Positions 23,731 to 32,898 of a DNA stretch of 64,000 bases are shown here, piece by piece. The notes beneath the pieces were generated by a model. The model did not search any database, was not told the origin of the DNA, and saw only the letters and a list, made by a program, of their open reading frames with translations. Within the stretch, counting starts at the first letter, position 1. Each line of letters begins with the position of its first letter. Source of the stretch: Streptosporangium canum (GTDB lineage: Bacteria; Actinomycetota; Actinomycetes; Streptosporangiales; Streptosporangiaceae); assembly GCF_900113865.1 (NCBI RefSeq), contig NZ_FOQY01000034.1:1-64000 (forward strand), in the 5' to 3' direction. The translations under genes were made by a program, and so were the position numbers.

Positions 23731-24912
23731 TCAGAAGCTTCTGGGCAGTCCCAGCACCTGGGTGGCGAGGTAGTTGAGCAGAAGTTCCTCGGTGACCGGG
23801 GCGACCTTGCCGATGCGGGCGTCGGCCAGCAGGCGGGCGACCGGGTACTCCAGGGAGTAGGCCATGCCGCCGTGGGTCTGGAAGGCGTGGTCGGCCGCCT
23901 CCCAGGCCGCCTGGGAGGCGGTCAGCTTGGCGATGTTGGCCTCGGTGCCGCAGGGCAGCTGCCGGTCGAACAGCCAGGCGGCCTTGTAGAGCATCAGCCT
24001 GGCCAGCTCGATCTCCGCCTTGACCTGGGCCAGGGGGAAGGCGATGGCCTGGTTGGCGCCGATCGGGCGGCCGAAGACCTCGCGCTCCTTGGCGTACCGC
24101 ACGGCCACCCTCAGCGCGACCTCGGCGCCGCCCAGGGCGGAGGCCGCCAGCAGGACGCGCTCGGGGTTGAGGATGTCCCACAGCACCTGCGCGCCCTGGT
24201 CCACCTCGCCCACGACGTTGGCCGAGGGCACCCGCAGGTCGTCGATGAAGACCATGTTGGACGGGGTGGTGTTGGCGCCCATCTTCGGGATCGGCTGGAA
24301 GGAGAGCCGCCCGGCGGCGACCGCCTCGGGCACGTTGACCAGGAAGACCGTCATGCCGTTGGTGCGCGGCCTGGCCTCGGCGGCCGGGACGGTCCGGGTG
24401 ACCAGCAGCATCCAGGTGGCGCGCTGCACACCGGTGATCCAGATCTTCTGGCCGTTGACGACGAACTCGTCGCCGTCGCGGCGGGCGAAGGTGGTGATGC
24501 CCAGGGCGTTGGACCCGGCGTCGGGCTCGGTCAGGGCGAAGCAGGTCTCCAGTTCGCCGGTGGCGAGCCTGGGCAGCAGCTCGTCGCGCTGCCACCGGCT
24601 GCCGTGCCTGGCCAGGGTCATGGCGCCGAAGCCCGGGGTGAGGACGTAGGTGAACGCCGACCCCCCGGCGGAGCCGGACGCCGACAGCGTCTCGGTGGCC
24701 ACGGCCAGTTCGAGCAGTCCCTGGCCGCCTCCGCCGTACTCCTCCGGGACGGCCAGGCCGAGCCAGCCGCCCTTGGCCAGCTCCGCCCAGACCTCCTCGG
24801 GCCAGCGCTTCTCGCTCTCGCAGCGCTGCCAGTAGTCCAGGTCGTAGCGCGAGCAGATGTCGGCGACACCGCGCTGGACGGCGAGGGCGCTCTCGGGAAG
24901 AGTGAAGTCCAC
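23731..24912 (-). CDS. Acyl-CoA dehydrogenase family protein
   Basis: 393 residues. FALTEPDAGSNALG near residue 130, VNGQKIWITGVQRA near 160, and a C-terminal FQTHGGMAYSLEYPVARLLADAR-type segment ending TEELLLNYL. The Ala-rich GGSAFTYV region and the QTHGGMGY-like motif place it with medium- and short-chain dehydrogenases; the Glu base position reads Y-S-L-E-Y, consistent with catalysis. Inverted repeats lie upstream of the start. Confidence 0.92.
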   Translation of the reverse strand: MDFTLPESALAVQRGVADICSRYDLDYWQRCESEKRWPEEVWAELAKGGWLGLAVPEEYGGGGQGLLELAVATETLSASGSAGGSAFTYVLTPGFGAMTLARHGSRWQRDELLPRLATGELETCFALTEPDAGSNALGITTFARRDGDEFVVNGQKIWITGVQRATWMLLVTRTVPAAEARPRTNGMTVFLVNVPEAVAAGRLSFQPIPKMGANTTPSNMVFIDDLRVPSANVVGEVDQGAQVLWDILNPERVLLAASALGGAEVALRVAVRYAKEREVFGRPIGANQAIAFPLAQVKAEIELARLMLYKAAWLFDRQLPCGTEANIAKLTASQAAWEAADHAFQTHGGMAYSLEYPVARLLADARIGKVAPVTEELLLNYLATQVLGLPRSF

Positions 24913-24921
24913 CGTGATCAG

Positions 24922-24961
24922 CTCCGTTCTCGTTGCGTGCGCAATAGTAGAACGGAGTTCT
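24922..24961. promoter_or_regulatory. Inverted repeats upstream of the acyl-CoA dehydrogenase
   Basis: CTCCGTTCT (24922-24930) is repeated inverted as AGAACGGAG (24949-24957) with an 18-nt gap, and the second arm is the left half of a compact palindrome AGAAC-GGA-GTTCT (24949-24961). Placement 10-49 nt before the ATG fits a TetR-type operator of a fatty-acid gene. The regulator is not in the window. Confidence 0.5.
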
Positions 24962-25046
24962 GTTCAGGCTCCAGCCCCGAGGCGGCGCCGTCCGGCCCGG
25001 ATCCGGCCGCCGGTGGGGCCCGGCGGCCGCCGGGGCGCCTCCCGGC

Positions 25047-25655
25047 TCAGGCCGGGCCGGACACGCACTCCCGCGGCCTGCGCGCGTGATAGACGAAGGC
25101 GGGGGGGAGATTGCCCCACACCGTGCGGCCCACGACGACCTCCTCGAAGGTGTCGAGCAGGCGCTGCCGGAAGCGCTGCGCGGGGGGCAGGCGCTTGGCG
25201 AAGCTGTAGGCGAAGGTGGTGAAGGCCGTGTTCGGATCCATGATCGCGGTGACGGCGTCCATCAGGCGGGTCTGCGTCTCCTCCGAGAACGCCGCCCAGG
25301 GGAGCCCGCTCACGATCGCGTCGGCCTTGTGGAAACCGCGATCCTCCAGCAGCTGCGGCAGCCGCGCCGCGTCGTCGACCACGACGTCCACCTTCGGGTG
25401 CCGGGCGGCGAGGAAGTCGGCCAGCCTCGGGTTGATCTCGACAGCCATGTGGTGTCCCCGGCCGCCCAGCCGCCGCTGGATCTCCGCCGTGAACGCGCCG
25501 GTGCCGGGCCCCAGCTCGACGATCACCGGGTCGCCCCGGCGGGGGACCGGTGTCGTCACCGTCTCGGCGAGCCGTCGTGAGCTCGGCGCCACCGCCCCGA
25601 CCGTCCCCGGCGAACGCATCCACTGACCCAGGAACAGCGTGGTGTCATTGGTCAT
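25047..25655 (-). CDS. SAM-dependent methyltransferase, phospholipid-methyltransferase-like
   Basis: 202 residues. A conserved FLGQWMRSPGTVGAVAPSSRRLA start, which in this family precedes the Rossmann motif; motif I is VIVELGPGTGAF near 46, and the post-I acidic residue is in VEINPRL near 72. The pattern resembles bacterial phosphatidylethanolamine N-methyltransferase and KsgA-like families. Substrate unproven. Divergent from the histidine kinase operon; start ATG 25655. Confidence 0.8.
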   Translation of the reverse strand: MTNDTTLFLGQWMRSPGTVGAVAPSSRRLAETVTTPVPRRGDPVIVELGPGTGAFTAEIQRRLGGRGHHMAVEINPRLADFLAARHPKVDVVVDDAARLPQLLEDRGFHKADAIVSGLPWAAFSEETQTRLMDAVTAIMDPNTAFTTFAYSFAKRLPPAQRFRQRLLDTFEEVVVGRTVWGNLPPAFVYHARRPRECVSGPA

Positions 25656-25785
25656 GTTGTGAAGGGTAGAGGCTTCCCGGAGGCGCGCGCCCCCGCCATT
25701 CGGCCGATCTTCCGGCCACTTGGAGGAGGAGACGCCCTCCTGGAGGATGAGAGAGCCGGGGGCGGGCCCGGATACCTTTTCCCGT

Positions 25786-27450
25786 ATGCGATCCCGTGGT
25801 CCGGTCCTGGACGTCTGCCTGGCCGCCGCGGGAGTCGTTCTCGACCTGCTGGTCTCGGGCAAGTCCGGCCAGAGCGGCACGGCGCCCTGGTGGGTCATGG
25901 GGATCTTCTCGCTGCTCGCCGGGGTCCCCATGGGATTCGTCCGGCGCCGCCCGTTCGCGGTCTGCCTCCACCAGGCGATCTTCCTGGTCGTGTGCGACCA
26001 GCTCGGCGCCCACACCTCCAACACGGTGCAGACCCTGCTCCCCGTCGCGGTGGCGATGCTCGCCTACCGCGGCACCTGGCGGTGGATCGTCCCGGCCGCC
26101 GTCCTGACCGCCGTCGCCACGGCGATCAACCTCGCCGACCCCGGGATCGCCTTCACCTCCGGCACCTGGTACCTGCCGCTCGGGATGAGCGCCGTCCCGG
26201 TCGTCATCGGCCGCTACCTGCGCAGCCCCATCGAGCCGGTGTCCGGGGTGGAGCGGCGCCCCGGCCTCGACCTGCTGCTCGCGGGCGGCGGGGTGGCCTT
26301 CATGGTGCTCGACACCTGGACGGAATGGAACGGCGGGCAGCTGCCGGTCTGGGCGGCCGGCTGGTTCGCCATCGGCTGCGGACTCACCGCCGGCCTGGCA
26401 CGCAGCCTGCCCGCCACGGCGTTCACGCTGCAGGCGCTGCTGGTGCTCCTGGCCGACCAGAACGCGGGATTCGCCGCCAACTCGATGCAGGGGCTGTTCC
26501 TGGTCACGCTGGGCGTGTTCGCGATGCGCGCCCCGTGGTCCTGGACGGCCGTCGCCTACCTGGTCGCCAGCGGCGTGACCGCGCTGAACACCGTCGAGGG
26601 CGAGCTGTCACACGTCACCCCGCCCCGGGTGGCCGCGCTGCTGGCGATGGTGGCGGCCCCCATCGTCATCGGCCGCTACGTCGGCGTCCGCCGGGCCGCG
26701 GCGGATCTGGAGCTGGCCATGGCGGAGGAGGCCAGGCAGCTCATCGCCGAGCGCGCCCGGGCCGACCTGCTGGCCGAGCGCGAGCGCATCGCCCGCGACG
26801 TCCACGACATCGTGGCCCACCACGTCGCCGCCATGGTGCTGCGGGCGGGCGCCGCCCAGTACGCGGCGCCCTCCGGCCCGGTGGCCGAGGCGCTGTCCGA
26901 CATCCGGTCCACCGGCCACCAGGTGCTGGAGGACCTGCGCGGCCTGCTCAACGTGCTGCGTGACCCGGACCGCGCCCACCTGCCGGTGGCCGACCCCGAG
27001 GAGGTGGTGCGCGACGCGGTGGAGCGGATGAACGCGGCCGGGCTGAAGGTCGAGCTCCGCCTCGGTCCGGAGGCCGAGCTCGCGCCCCTGGTGACCCGGG
27101 CCTCAGCCGCCCGGATCGTCCAGGAGGGCCTGACCAACGTCCTCAAGCACGCCGGCCCCGGCACCTCGGCGGTCGTCGAACTCGGGGTGGCCGGCGACTC
27201 GCTCGGGGTGAACGTGCTCAGCGGCGCGCCTCCCGGACCCCGTGACGCGCTGCCCTCCTCCGGGCAGGGCATCGCGGGCATGCGGGAACGGGCCAGGGCC
27301 CTGGGCGGAGACCTATCCGCCGGTCCCGACGGGGCCGGCGGCTGGCGGCTGGCGGCGACGCTCCCCCTGGAGCGCGTCGACCGTGTGTGCGCGGAGACCT
27401 CTTCGCGCAGGAGACTGCCCTGGTGGCGTGAGGAAAGTGAGACTTCGTGA
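25786..27450 (+). CDS. Sensor histidine kinase, NarL/DesK class
   Basis: About 554 residues from ATG 25786; frames at 25720 and 25747 would extend it, none has a good ribosome site. About ten hydrophobic helices fill residues 5-310, then a HisKA_3 domain with RERIARDVHDIVAHHVAAM (phospho-His) near 352 and an HATPase with QEGLTNVLKHAG near 455 and GQGIAGMRERA near 508. An integral-membrane sensor, its signal unknown. The response regulator gene follows within 50 nt, so they form one operon. Confidence 0.9.
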   Translation: MRSRGPVLDVCLAAAGVVLDLLVSGKSGQSGTAPWWVMGIFSLLAGVPMGFVRRRPFAVCLHQAIFLVVCDQLGAHTSNTVQTLLPVAVAMLAYRGTWRWIVPAAVLTAVATAINLADPGIAFTSGTWYLPLGMSAVPVVIGRYLRSPIEPVSGVERRPGLDLLLAGGGVAFMVLDTWTEWNGGQLPVWAAGWFAIGCGLTAGLARSLPATAFTLQALLVLLADQNAGFAANSMQGLFLVTLGVFAMRAPWSWTAVAYLVASGVTALNTVEGELSHVTPPRVAALLAMVAAPIVIGRYVGVRRAAADLELAMAEEARQLIAERARADLLAERERIARDVHDIVAHHVAAMVLRAGAAQYAAPSGPVAEALSDIRSTGHQVLEDLRGLLNVLRDPDRAHLPVADPEEVVRDAVERMNAAGLKVELRLGPEAELAPLVTRASAARIVQEGLTNVLKHAGPGTSAVVELGVAGDSLGVNVLSGAPPGPRDALPSSGQGIAGMRERARALGGDLSAGPDGAGGWRLAATLPLERVDRVCAETSSRRRLPWWREESETS

Positions 27451-27496
27451 GCGAGTGCGGTGTCGCCGGGATCCCCGAGCCGTCCAGGGAGGCCCC

Positions 27497-28198
27497 GTGA
27501 TCAGGGTCGTCATCGCCGACGATCAGGCGCTCGTGCGCGCGGGCGTGCGGATGCTGCTGCAGGCCGCCGGGGAGATGGAGGTCTGCGGCGAGGCCGTCGA
27601 CGGGGCGCAGGCCGTCCAGCAGGCCGAACTGCTCCGCCCCGATGTGCTGCTGATGGACCTGCGCATGCCCAGGATGGACGGGCTGGAGGCGACCCGGCGG
27701 ATCCTGGGGTCCTGGCCCGGCGCGCGGATCGTGATCCTCACCACCTTCGCCGAGGACGAGAACGTCTACGCCGCGCTGCGCGCCGGGGCGATCGGCTTCC
27801 TGGTCAAGGACGACGAGCCGGAGAGGATGGTCGACGCCGTGCGCAGGGCCGCCGCCGGGGAGCCGCTGCTGGCCCCCTCGGTGCTGCGCCGCGTGGTCGA
27901 GCGCGCGCTCGCCGCCGAGGAGCAGGCCGCCGTGCAGGTCCCGGCCGGGCTCACCGACCGTGAGCTGGAGGTTCTGGCGCTGGTCGGGGTGGGGCTGTCC
28001 AACGCCGAGATCGCCGACGCCCTCCACGTGGGCGTCACCACCGTCAAGACCCACGTCTCGACCGCCATGGACAAGCTGGGCCTGCGCAACCGCACCCAGG
28101 CCGCGGTGGTCGCGCACCGGATCGGCCTGGTCGACGCGGAGTTCCGCCCGGTCGCGAATCCACCACGAGGCGGATCGAGGAGTCACCCCTCAGGCTGA
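27497..28198 (+). CDS. NarL/FixJ-family response regulator
   Basis: 233 residues from GTG 27497, preceded by AGGGAGG. Receiver domain with acidic pocket ADDQ, phospho-acceptor Asp in VLLMDLRMPRMDG near 54 and Lys in LVKDDEP near 106; LuxR-type HTH from LTDRELEVLALVG near 155. Partner of the histidine kinase before it. Targets are unknown; its own downstream membrane gene is a candidate. Confidence 0.93.
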   Translation: MIRVVIADDQALVRAGVRMLLQAAGEMEVCGEAVDGAQAVQQAELLRPDVLLMDLRMPRMDGLEATRRILGSWPGARIVILTTFAEDENVYAALRAGAIGFLVKDDEPERMVDAVRRAAAGEPLLAPSVLRRVVERALAAEEQAAVQVPAGLTDRELEVLALVGVGLSNAEIADALHVGVTTVKTHVSTAMDKLGLRNRTQAAVVAHRIGLVDAEFRPVANPPRGGSRSHPSG

Positions 28199-28264
28199 CG
28201 ACCGGGGGTGCCCGCCGCGGCCACGATGTGCTCCGAACCACTCACCGGAGGAAGGACACATCTC

Positions 28265-28684
28265 ATGCAGGAGGTCGTCACCCCGCCGTCCACAGCACAG
28301 GGCCGCCCCGTTTCCGCAGGTCTGCTCTACGGCCTGCGCATCCTGGTCACCGCCCAGGCGGTCGCCCTGGTCGTCGCCGCGTCGTTCGCCGGTCAGGCCG
28401 TGCAGGGCGGGGAGGATCTGGCGGAGACCCACGTCATGGTCGGGATGGTGGTGCACCTGATCGCGCTGCTGCAGATCGTCGCGGCCGTGCTGGTCTGGCG
28501 GCCGGGCCGGGGCGCGGGGTGGCCCGCGCTGGCCAGCCTGGGCCTGCTCCTGATCGGCATGGGCCAGCACTTCAGCTGGGAGATGCTCGGCACCCACGTG
28601 CCCAGCGGGCTGGCCCTGTTCGGCCTGACCGTGGCCGTGCTGATCTGGGCCTGGTCGCCTCGCGCCGCCGTACGCCGTCCCTGA
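28265..28684 (+). CDS. Small four-helix membrane protein
   Basis: 139 residues from ATG 28265 behind GGAAGG. Four predicted helices (about 24-42, 60-78, 89-103, 113-131). No motif I recognise. It follows the two-component pair by 66 nt and ends in a strong hairpin, so it may be that system's target or accessory. Confidence 0.6.
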   Translation: MQEVVTPPSTAQGRPVSAGLLYGLRILVTAQAVALVVAASFAGQAVQGGEDLAETHVMVGMVVHLIALLQIVAAVLVWRPGRGAGWPALASLGLLLIGMGQHFSWEMLGTHVPSGLALFGLTVAVLIWAWSPRAAVRRP

Positions 28685-28690
28685 GCCCCG

Positions 28691-28734
28691 CCGAGGCGCC
28701 ACCGCGGCCCACAGGGGCCTCGGTGGCGCCTCGG
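28691..28734 (+). terminator. Long hairpin closing the two-component operon
   Basis: Perfect 14-bp outer stem (28691-28704 with 28721-28734) plus inner G/C pairing (about 28706-28719). Six nt after the membrane-protein stop. No T run, the usual high-GC form. Confidence 0.7.
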
Positions 28735-28971
28735 CGTGTTCCCGCCAGGGTCGTGCCCGTCCGGCGCCCTGGGGCGGGCTGGGCTCCGGCTGGGCCGTAC
28801 CGGGCCGCCGTGCCCCCCGGCTCCCGGTCCCCGCGGAGCGTCCGGGAGCCCCCCGTCCCTGGTCGGGGCCGCCCGCGCCGGTCCGGAGGACGGATCCGGA
28901 ACAGGCGAAACGGTCTGTGCGCCCCCCGCACCGGTAGGGTCGGCATCAAGTGCGGGAGGGGAGACATACGG

Positions 28972-29568
28972 GTGAATCCGGAAGCATCGGGAGCCGAGGA
29001 TCGGATCTGGACGGTTCCCAACGCGTTGAGCCTGGCCAGGCTCCTCGGCGTGCCGGTCTTCCTCTGGCTGGTGCTGGGGCCCAAGGCCGACGGCTGGGCC
29101 GTCGCGTTGCTGATGCTGGCCGGCTTCTCCGACTGGCTCGACGGCAAGATCGCCCGGGCGTGGAACCAGACCAGCAGGCTCGGCCGCCTGCTCGACCCGC
29201 TGGCCGACCGGCTCTACATCCTGGCCACCCTGTTCGGCCTGGCCATGCGGGACATCATCCCCTGGTGGCTGGCGCTGGCGATCCCGCTGCGCGACGTCAT
29301 GCTGCTGGGCATCCCGCCCATCCTGCGCCGCCTGGGGTACGGCCCCGCGCTGCCGGTGCACTTCCTCGGCAAGGCCGCCACCGCCAACCTGCTCTACTCC
29401 TTCCCGCTGCTCTTCCTCGCCCACCACGACGCCTGGTACGCGGATGTGGCCGGAATCGTCGGCTGGTCGCTCGCGATCTGGGGCACAGGTCTGTACTGGT
29501 GGTCCGGGGTGCTGTATTGGGTACAGGTGCGGCAGCTCGCCAAAGGAGCCAAACGCCTTAAGAGGTGA
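28972..29568 (+). CDS. CDP-alcohol phosphatidyltransferase
   Basis: 198 residues from GTG 28972 behind GGGAGGGG. The CDP-alcohol motif D-G-x2-A-R-x8-G-x3-D-x3-D is intact: DGKIARAWNQTSRLG then RLLDPLAD (residues about 52-75). About five to six transmembrane helices. It is a phospholipid-headgroup enzyme such as a phosphatidylglycerophosphate or cardiolipin synthase. The next gene starts 4 nt past its stop, so it is the first of a two-gene operon. Confidence 0.88.
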   Translation: MNPEASGAEDRIWTVPNALSLARLLGVPVFLWLVLGPKADGWAVALLMLAGFSDWLDGKIARAWNQTSRLGRLLDPLADRLYILATLFGLAMRDIIPWWLALAIPLRDVMLLGIPPILRRLGYGPALPVHFLGKAATANLLYSFPLLFLAHHDAWYADVAGIVGWSLAIWGTGLYWWSGVLYWVQVRQLAKGAKRLKR

Positions 29569-29571
29569 TGT

Positions 29572-32073
29572 GTGAAGGCCGTCGTGATGGCGGGCGGGGA
29601 GGGGACACGGCTCCGGCCGATGACCGCGAACCAGCCCAAACCCCTGTTGCCCGTGATCAACCGGCCGATCATGGAGCATGTGCTGCGCCTGCTGAGACGG
29701 CACGGGCTCACCGAGACCGTGGTGACCGTGCAGTTCCTGGCGGCCCTGGTCCGCAACTACTTCGGCGACGGCGACGAGCTCGGCATGAGCCTGTACTACG
29801 CCACCGAGGACACCCCGCTCGGCACGGCGGGCAGCGTCAAGAACGCCGCCGACAAGCTCCGCGACGACCGCTTCCTGGTCATCTCCGGCGACGCTCTCAC
29901 CGACATCGACCTGACCGACATGATCCGGTTCCACCGCGAGAACGGCGCGCTGGTCACCATCGGGCTCAAGCGGGTGCCCAACCCGCTGGAGTTCGGCATC
30001 GTCATCGTCGACGACCACGGCCGGGTGGAGCGCTTCCTGGAGAAGCCCACCTGGGGCCAGGTCTTCTCCGACACCGTCAACACCGGCATCTACGTGATGG
30101 AGCCGGAGGTCCTCGACGAGATCGCCGCCGGCGTGCCGGTCGACTGGTCGGCGGACGTCTTCCCCCGCCTGCTGGCGCGCGGCGCCCCCCTGTACGGCTA
30201 CGTCGCCGACGGCTACTGGGAGGACGTCGGCACCCACGAGAGCTACCTCAGGGCCCAGGCAGACGTGCTGTCCGGCCGGGTCAGGGTGGACAGCGACGCC
30301 TTCGAGGTCTCGCCCGGCGTGTGGGTGGCCGAGGGCGCCTCGGTGGACCCCGACGCCGTGCTCAAGGGCCCGCTCTACATCGGCGACTACGCCAAGGTCG
30401 AGGCGGGGGCCGAGCTGCGCGAATACACCGTCCTGGGCAGCAACGTGGTGGTCCGCGAGGGCGCCTTCCTGCACCGCGCCGTCGTCCACGACAACGTCTA
30501 CGTCGGGCCGCGCGCCCACCTGCGCGGCTGCGTCGTCGGCAAGAACACCGACCTGATGACCGGCGTCAGGATCGAGGAGAGCGCCGTCGTCGGCGACGAG
30601 TGCATCATCGAGGCCGAGGCCTACGTCTCCTCCGGGGTCAAGGTCTACCCGTTCAAGACCGTCGAGGCCGGGGCGGTGGTCAACACCAGCGTCATCTGGG
30701 AGCCGCGCGGCCAGCGCAACCTGTTCGGCCCGCGCGGCGTGTCCGGGCTGGTCAACGTGGAGATCACCCCTGAGCTGTGCGTACGGCTGGCCAGCGCCTA
30801 CGCCACCACGCTCAAGAAGGGCGCCTCGGTCATCACCTCCCGCGACTCCTCGCGCGCCGCGCGGGCGCTGAAGCGGGCCGTGATCAGCGCCCTGAACGCC
30901 AGCGCGATCAACGTGCTCGACCTGGAGGCGGCCCCGCTGCCGGTCACCCGCTTCCACACCGCCAGGGAGAACGCCGTCGGCGGCATCGCGCTGCGCACCA
31001 CCCTGGGGGACCCGCAGAGCGTGGACATCGTCTTCATGGACGAGCGCGGCGCGGACCTGTCCCAGGCGGCCCAGCGCAAGCTGGACCGGGTCTTCTCCCG
31101 GCAGGAGTTCCGCCGGGCCTTCCCCGGCGAGATCGCCGAGCTCAGCTTCCCCGCCCGGGCGGTCGAGGACTACACCTACGAGCTGCTGCGCTGCGTCGAC
31201 ATGACCGGGGTCCGCGACGCCGACATGAAGGTCGTGGTGGACTGCGCGGGCGGCACCTCCTCGCTGGTGCTCCCCAGCCTCCTCGGCCGGGTCGGGGTGG
31301 ACGTGCTCACCGTCAACAACCGGCTGGACGACGCCTCGCCCACCGAGACCCTCGCCGAGCGCCGGCGCGACCTGCAGCGCCTGTCGGAGCTCGTCAGCTC
31401 CTCCAGGGCGGCCTTCGGGGTGCGGTTCGACCCCGTGGGGGAGCGGGTCGCGCTCGTCGACGAGATGGGCCAGCTGATCAGCGAGGAGCGCGCCCTGCTG
31501 GTGGTGCTGGACCTGGTCGCCGCCGAGCGGCGCGGCGGCCGCGTGGCGCTGCCGGTCACCACCACCCGGGTGGCCGAGCAGGTCTCCCGCTTCCACGGGG
31601 TGCAGGTCGAATGGACCTCCACCGCGGTCGACGCGCTCACCGCCTCCGCCCGGGGCCACGACATGATCTTCGCGGCGGACGGGCGGGGCGGCTTCGTCGT
31701 GCCCGAGTTCGGCCCCACGGTGGACGGCCTGGCGGTGTTCCTGCGCCTGCTCGGCCTGGTCGCCAGGACCCGGTTGTCGCTCAGTCAGATCGACGCCAGG
31801 ATCCCCGAGGCCAAGCTGCTGCGCCGTACCGTCCCGACCCCCTGGGCGGCCAAGGGGGTGGTGATGCGATCGGTGATCGAGGCCGCCGAGCACCACCGCA
31901 TCGACACCACCGACGGGGTGCGGGTGGTGACCGAGGACGGCGGCTGGGCGCTGGTGCTGCCCGATCCGGCCGAGGCCGTCACCCACCTGTGGGCCGAGGG
32001 GACCGACGTCGACTCGGCGCAGAGCCTGCTCGAGCACTGGGCGAGGGTGGTGGAGGAGGCGGCGGCCACGTGA
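29572..32073 (+). CDS. NDP-sugar pyrophosphorylase with degenerate phosphomannomutase domain
   Basis: 833 residues from GTG 29572. The N-terminal nucleotidyltransferase (1-230) has AGGEGTRLRPMT and PKPLLPVINRP. A left-handed beta-helix follows (240-380) with hexapeptide repeats such as NVVVREGAFLHRA. The C-terminal 400 residues match phosphomannomutases, but the catalytic serine loop (TASHNP in active enzymes) reads TTLGDP near residue 476, and the metal loop DGDxDR reads AADGRGG near 700. So guanylyl- or uridylyltransferase activity is likely and mutase activity is unlikely. It resembles actinobacterial ManB-like mannose-1-phosphate guanyltransferases. Operon with the phosphatidyltransferase gene. 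Confidence 0.85.
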   Translation: MKAVVMAGGEGTRLRPMTANQPKPLLPVINRPIMEHVLRLLRRHGLTETVVTVQFLAALVRNYFGDGDELGMSLYYATEDTPLGTAGSVKNAADKLRDDRFLVISGDALTDIDLTDMIRFHRENGALVTIGLKRVPNPLEFGIVIVDDHGRVERFLEKPTWGQVFSDTVNTGIYVMEPEVLDEIAAGVPVDWSADVFPRLLARGAPLYGYVADGYWEDVGTHESYLRAQADVLSGRVRVDSDAFEVSPGVWVAEGASVDPDAVLKGPLYIGDYAKVEAGAELREYTVLGSNVVVREGAFLHRAVVHDNVYVGPRAHLRGCVVGKNTDLMTGVRIEESAVVGDECIIEAEAYVSSGVKVYPFKTVEAGAVVNTSVIWEPRGQRNLFGPRGVSGLVNVEITPELCVRLASAYATTLKKGASVITSRDSSRAARALKRAVISALNASAINVLDLEAAPLPVTRFHTARENAVGGIALRTTLGDPQSVDIVFMDERGADLSQAAQRKLDRVFSRQEFRRAFPGEIAELSFPARAVEDYTYELLRCVDMTGVRDADMKVVVDCAGGTSSLVLPSLLGRVGVDVLTVNNRLDDASPTETLAERRRDLQRLSELVSSSRAAFGVRFDPVGERVALVDEMGQLISEERALLVVLDLVAAERRGGRVALPVTTTRVAEQVSRFHGVQVEWTSTAVDALTASARGHDMIFAADGRGGFVVPEFGPTVDGLAVFLRLLGLVARTRLSLSQIDARIPEAKLLRRTVPTPWAAKGVVMRSVIEAAEHHRIDTTDGVRVVTEDGGWALVLPDPAEAVTHLWAEGTDVDSAQSLLEHWARVVEEAAAT

Positions 32074-32382
32074 GGGAGCCGGTCGCCGGGGCCGGGCCCG
32101 CCGCTTTGGGCGGCGGGGAAGGGCGGCCGGCGCCGCGGACGCGGGCCGGCCCGCGCGACCGGGTGTGACAAACCCCGCGCGGCGGCATGGACCGGGGACG
32201 CCACCCGGCTGTAACTTTGTCACCGACCGAACCCGCGGTCGAGCGTCTGCCTTGATCTATGCTTCTCAACGGTGTATGTTGCGACATTCGCAGTCTGAGA
32301 AAATACTTGAGAAGCGAAGAAGCGAGGCGCGCATCCCTGAGTACCGTTGCCGCGTCTTCGCGGTAGGAGGCCGAGCCGATCG
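32074..32382. other. Intergenic region upstream of the garA block
   Basis: 309 bp. A G/C-rich stretch to about 32220, then A/T-richer DNA to 32340 that probably holds the garA promoter. CTTCTCAA (32262-32269) is repeated inverted as TTGAGAAG (32307-32314). No gene seen. Confidence 0.5.
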
Positions 32383-32898
32383 ATGCCGAGCGTCTACTGC
32401 ACGCAGTGCGGTCATGCCAACCCTGAGGATGCCCGTTTCTGTTCACGATGCGGGTCGCCGCTGACCAGGGCCGCCGACACCCCCGGAGACAGCACCTCGA
32501 CCATCTCCCTCTCCGGGATCGAGGCCTATGAGGCGGAGACCGGAGAGACGCTTCTCGCCGAGCGGCACGCCGTCGAGCAGCTGCCTCCGGGCACCGCTCT
32601 GCTGGTCGCCATGCGCGGTCCCAACGCCGGTAGCCGCTTCCTGCTGGACAGCGATCTCACCACCGTGGGCCGCCACCCCGAGAGTGACATCTTCCTCGAC
32701 GACATCACCGTGTCGCGCCGCCATGTGGAGTTCTACCGCCGCGGCGGCGGGGTCTTCACCGTCCGTGACGTCGGCAGCCTGAACGGCACCTACGTCAACC
32801 GCGAGCGGATCGAGGAGGTTCCGCTGTACGGCGGGGACGAGGTCCAGATCGGCAAGTTCCGGCTGGTCTTCCTCACCCGTGGCGCCGCTGGAGGATGA
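32383..32898 (+). CDS. garA: FHA-domain protein, GarA/OdhI type
   Basis: 171 residues from ATG 32383. An N-terminal zinc ribbon (C6, C9, C20, C23), an S/T patch DSTSTISLSG (36-45) where GarA proteins are phosphorylated by Ser/Thr kinases, then an FHA domain with VGRHPESDIFL (G96-R97), VSRRHVEF (S111, H114) and SLNGTYVN. Known GarA homologs inhibit 2-oxoglutarate dehydrogenase and glutamate dehydrogenase and activate glutamate synthase. It overlaps ftsR by ATGA and stands in the same order as in mycobacteria. Confidence 0.9.
   Translation: MPSVYCTQCGHANPEDARFCSRCGSPLTRAADTPGDSTSTISLSGIEAYEAETGETLLAERHAVEQLPPGTALLVAMRGPNAGSRFLLDSDLTTVGRHPESDIFLDDITVSRRHVEFYRRGGGVFTVRDVGSLNGTYVNRERIEEVPLYGGDEVQIGKFRLVFLTRGAAGG

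Noticed and set aside
28393..32223. Very long minus-strand open frame opposite the nucleotidyltransferase and phosphatidyltransferase genes
   Set aside because: Antisense shadow caused by high GC; low-complexity residues and no family match.
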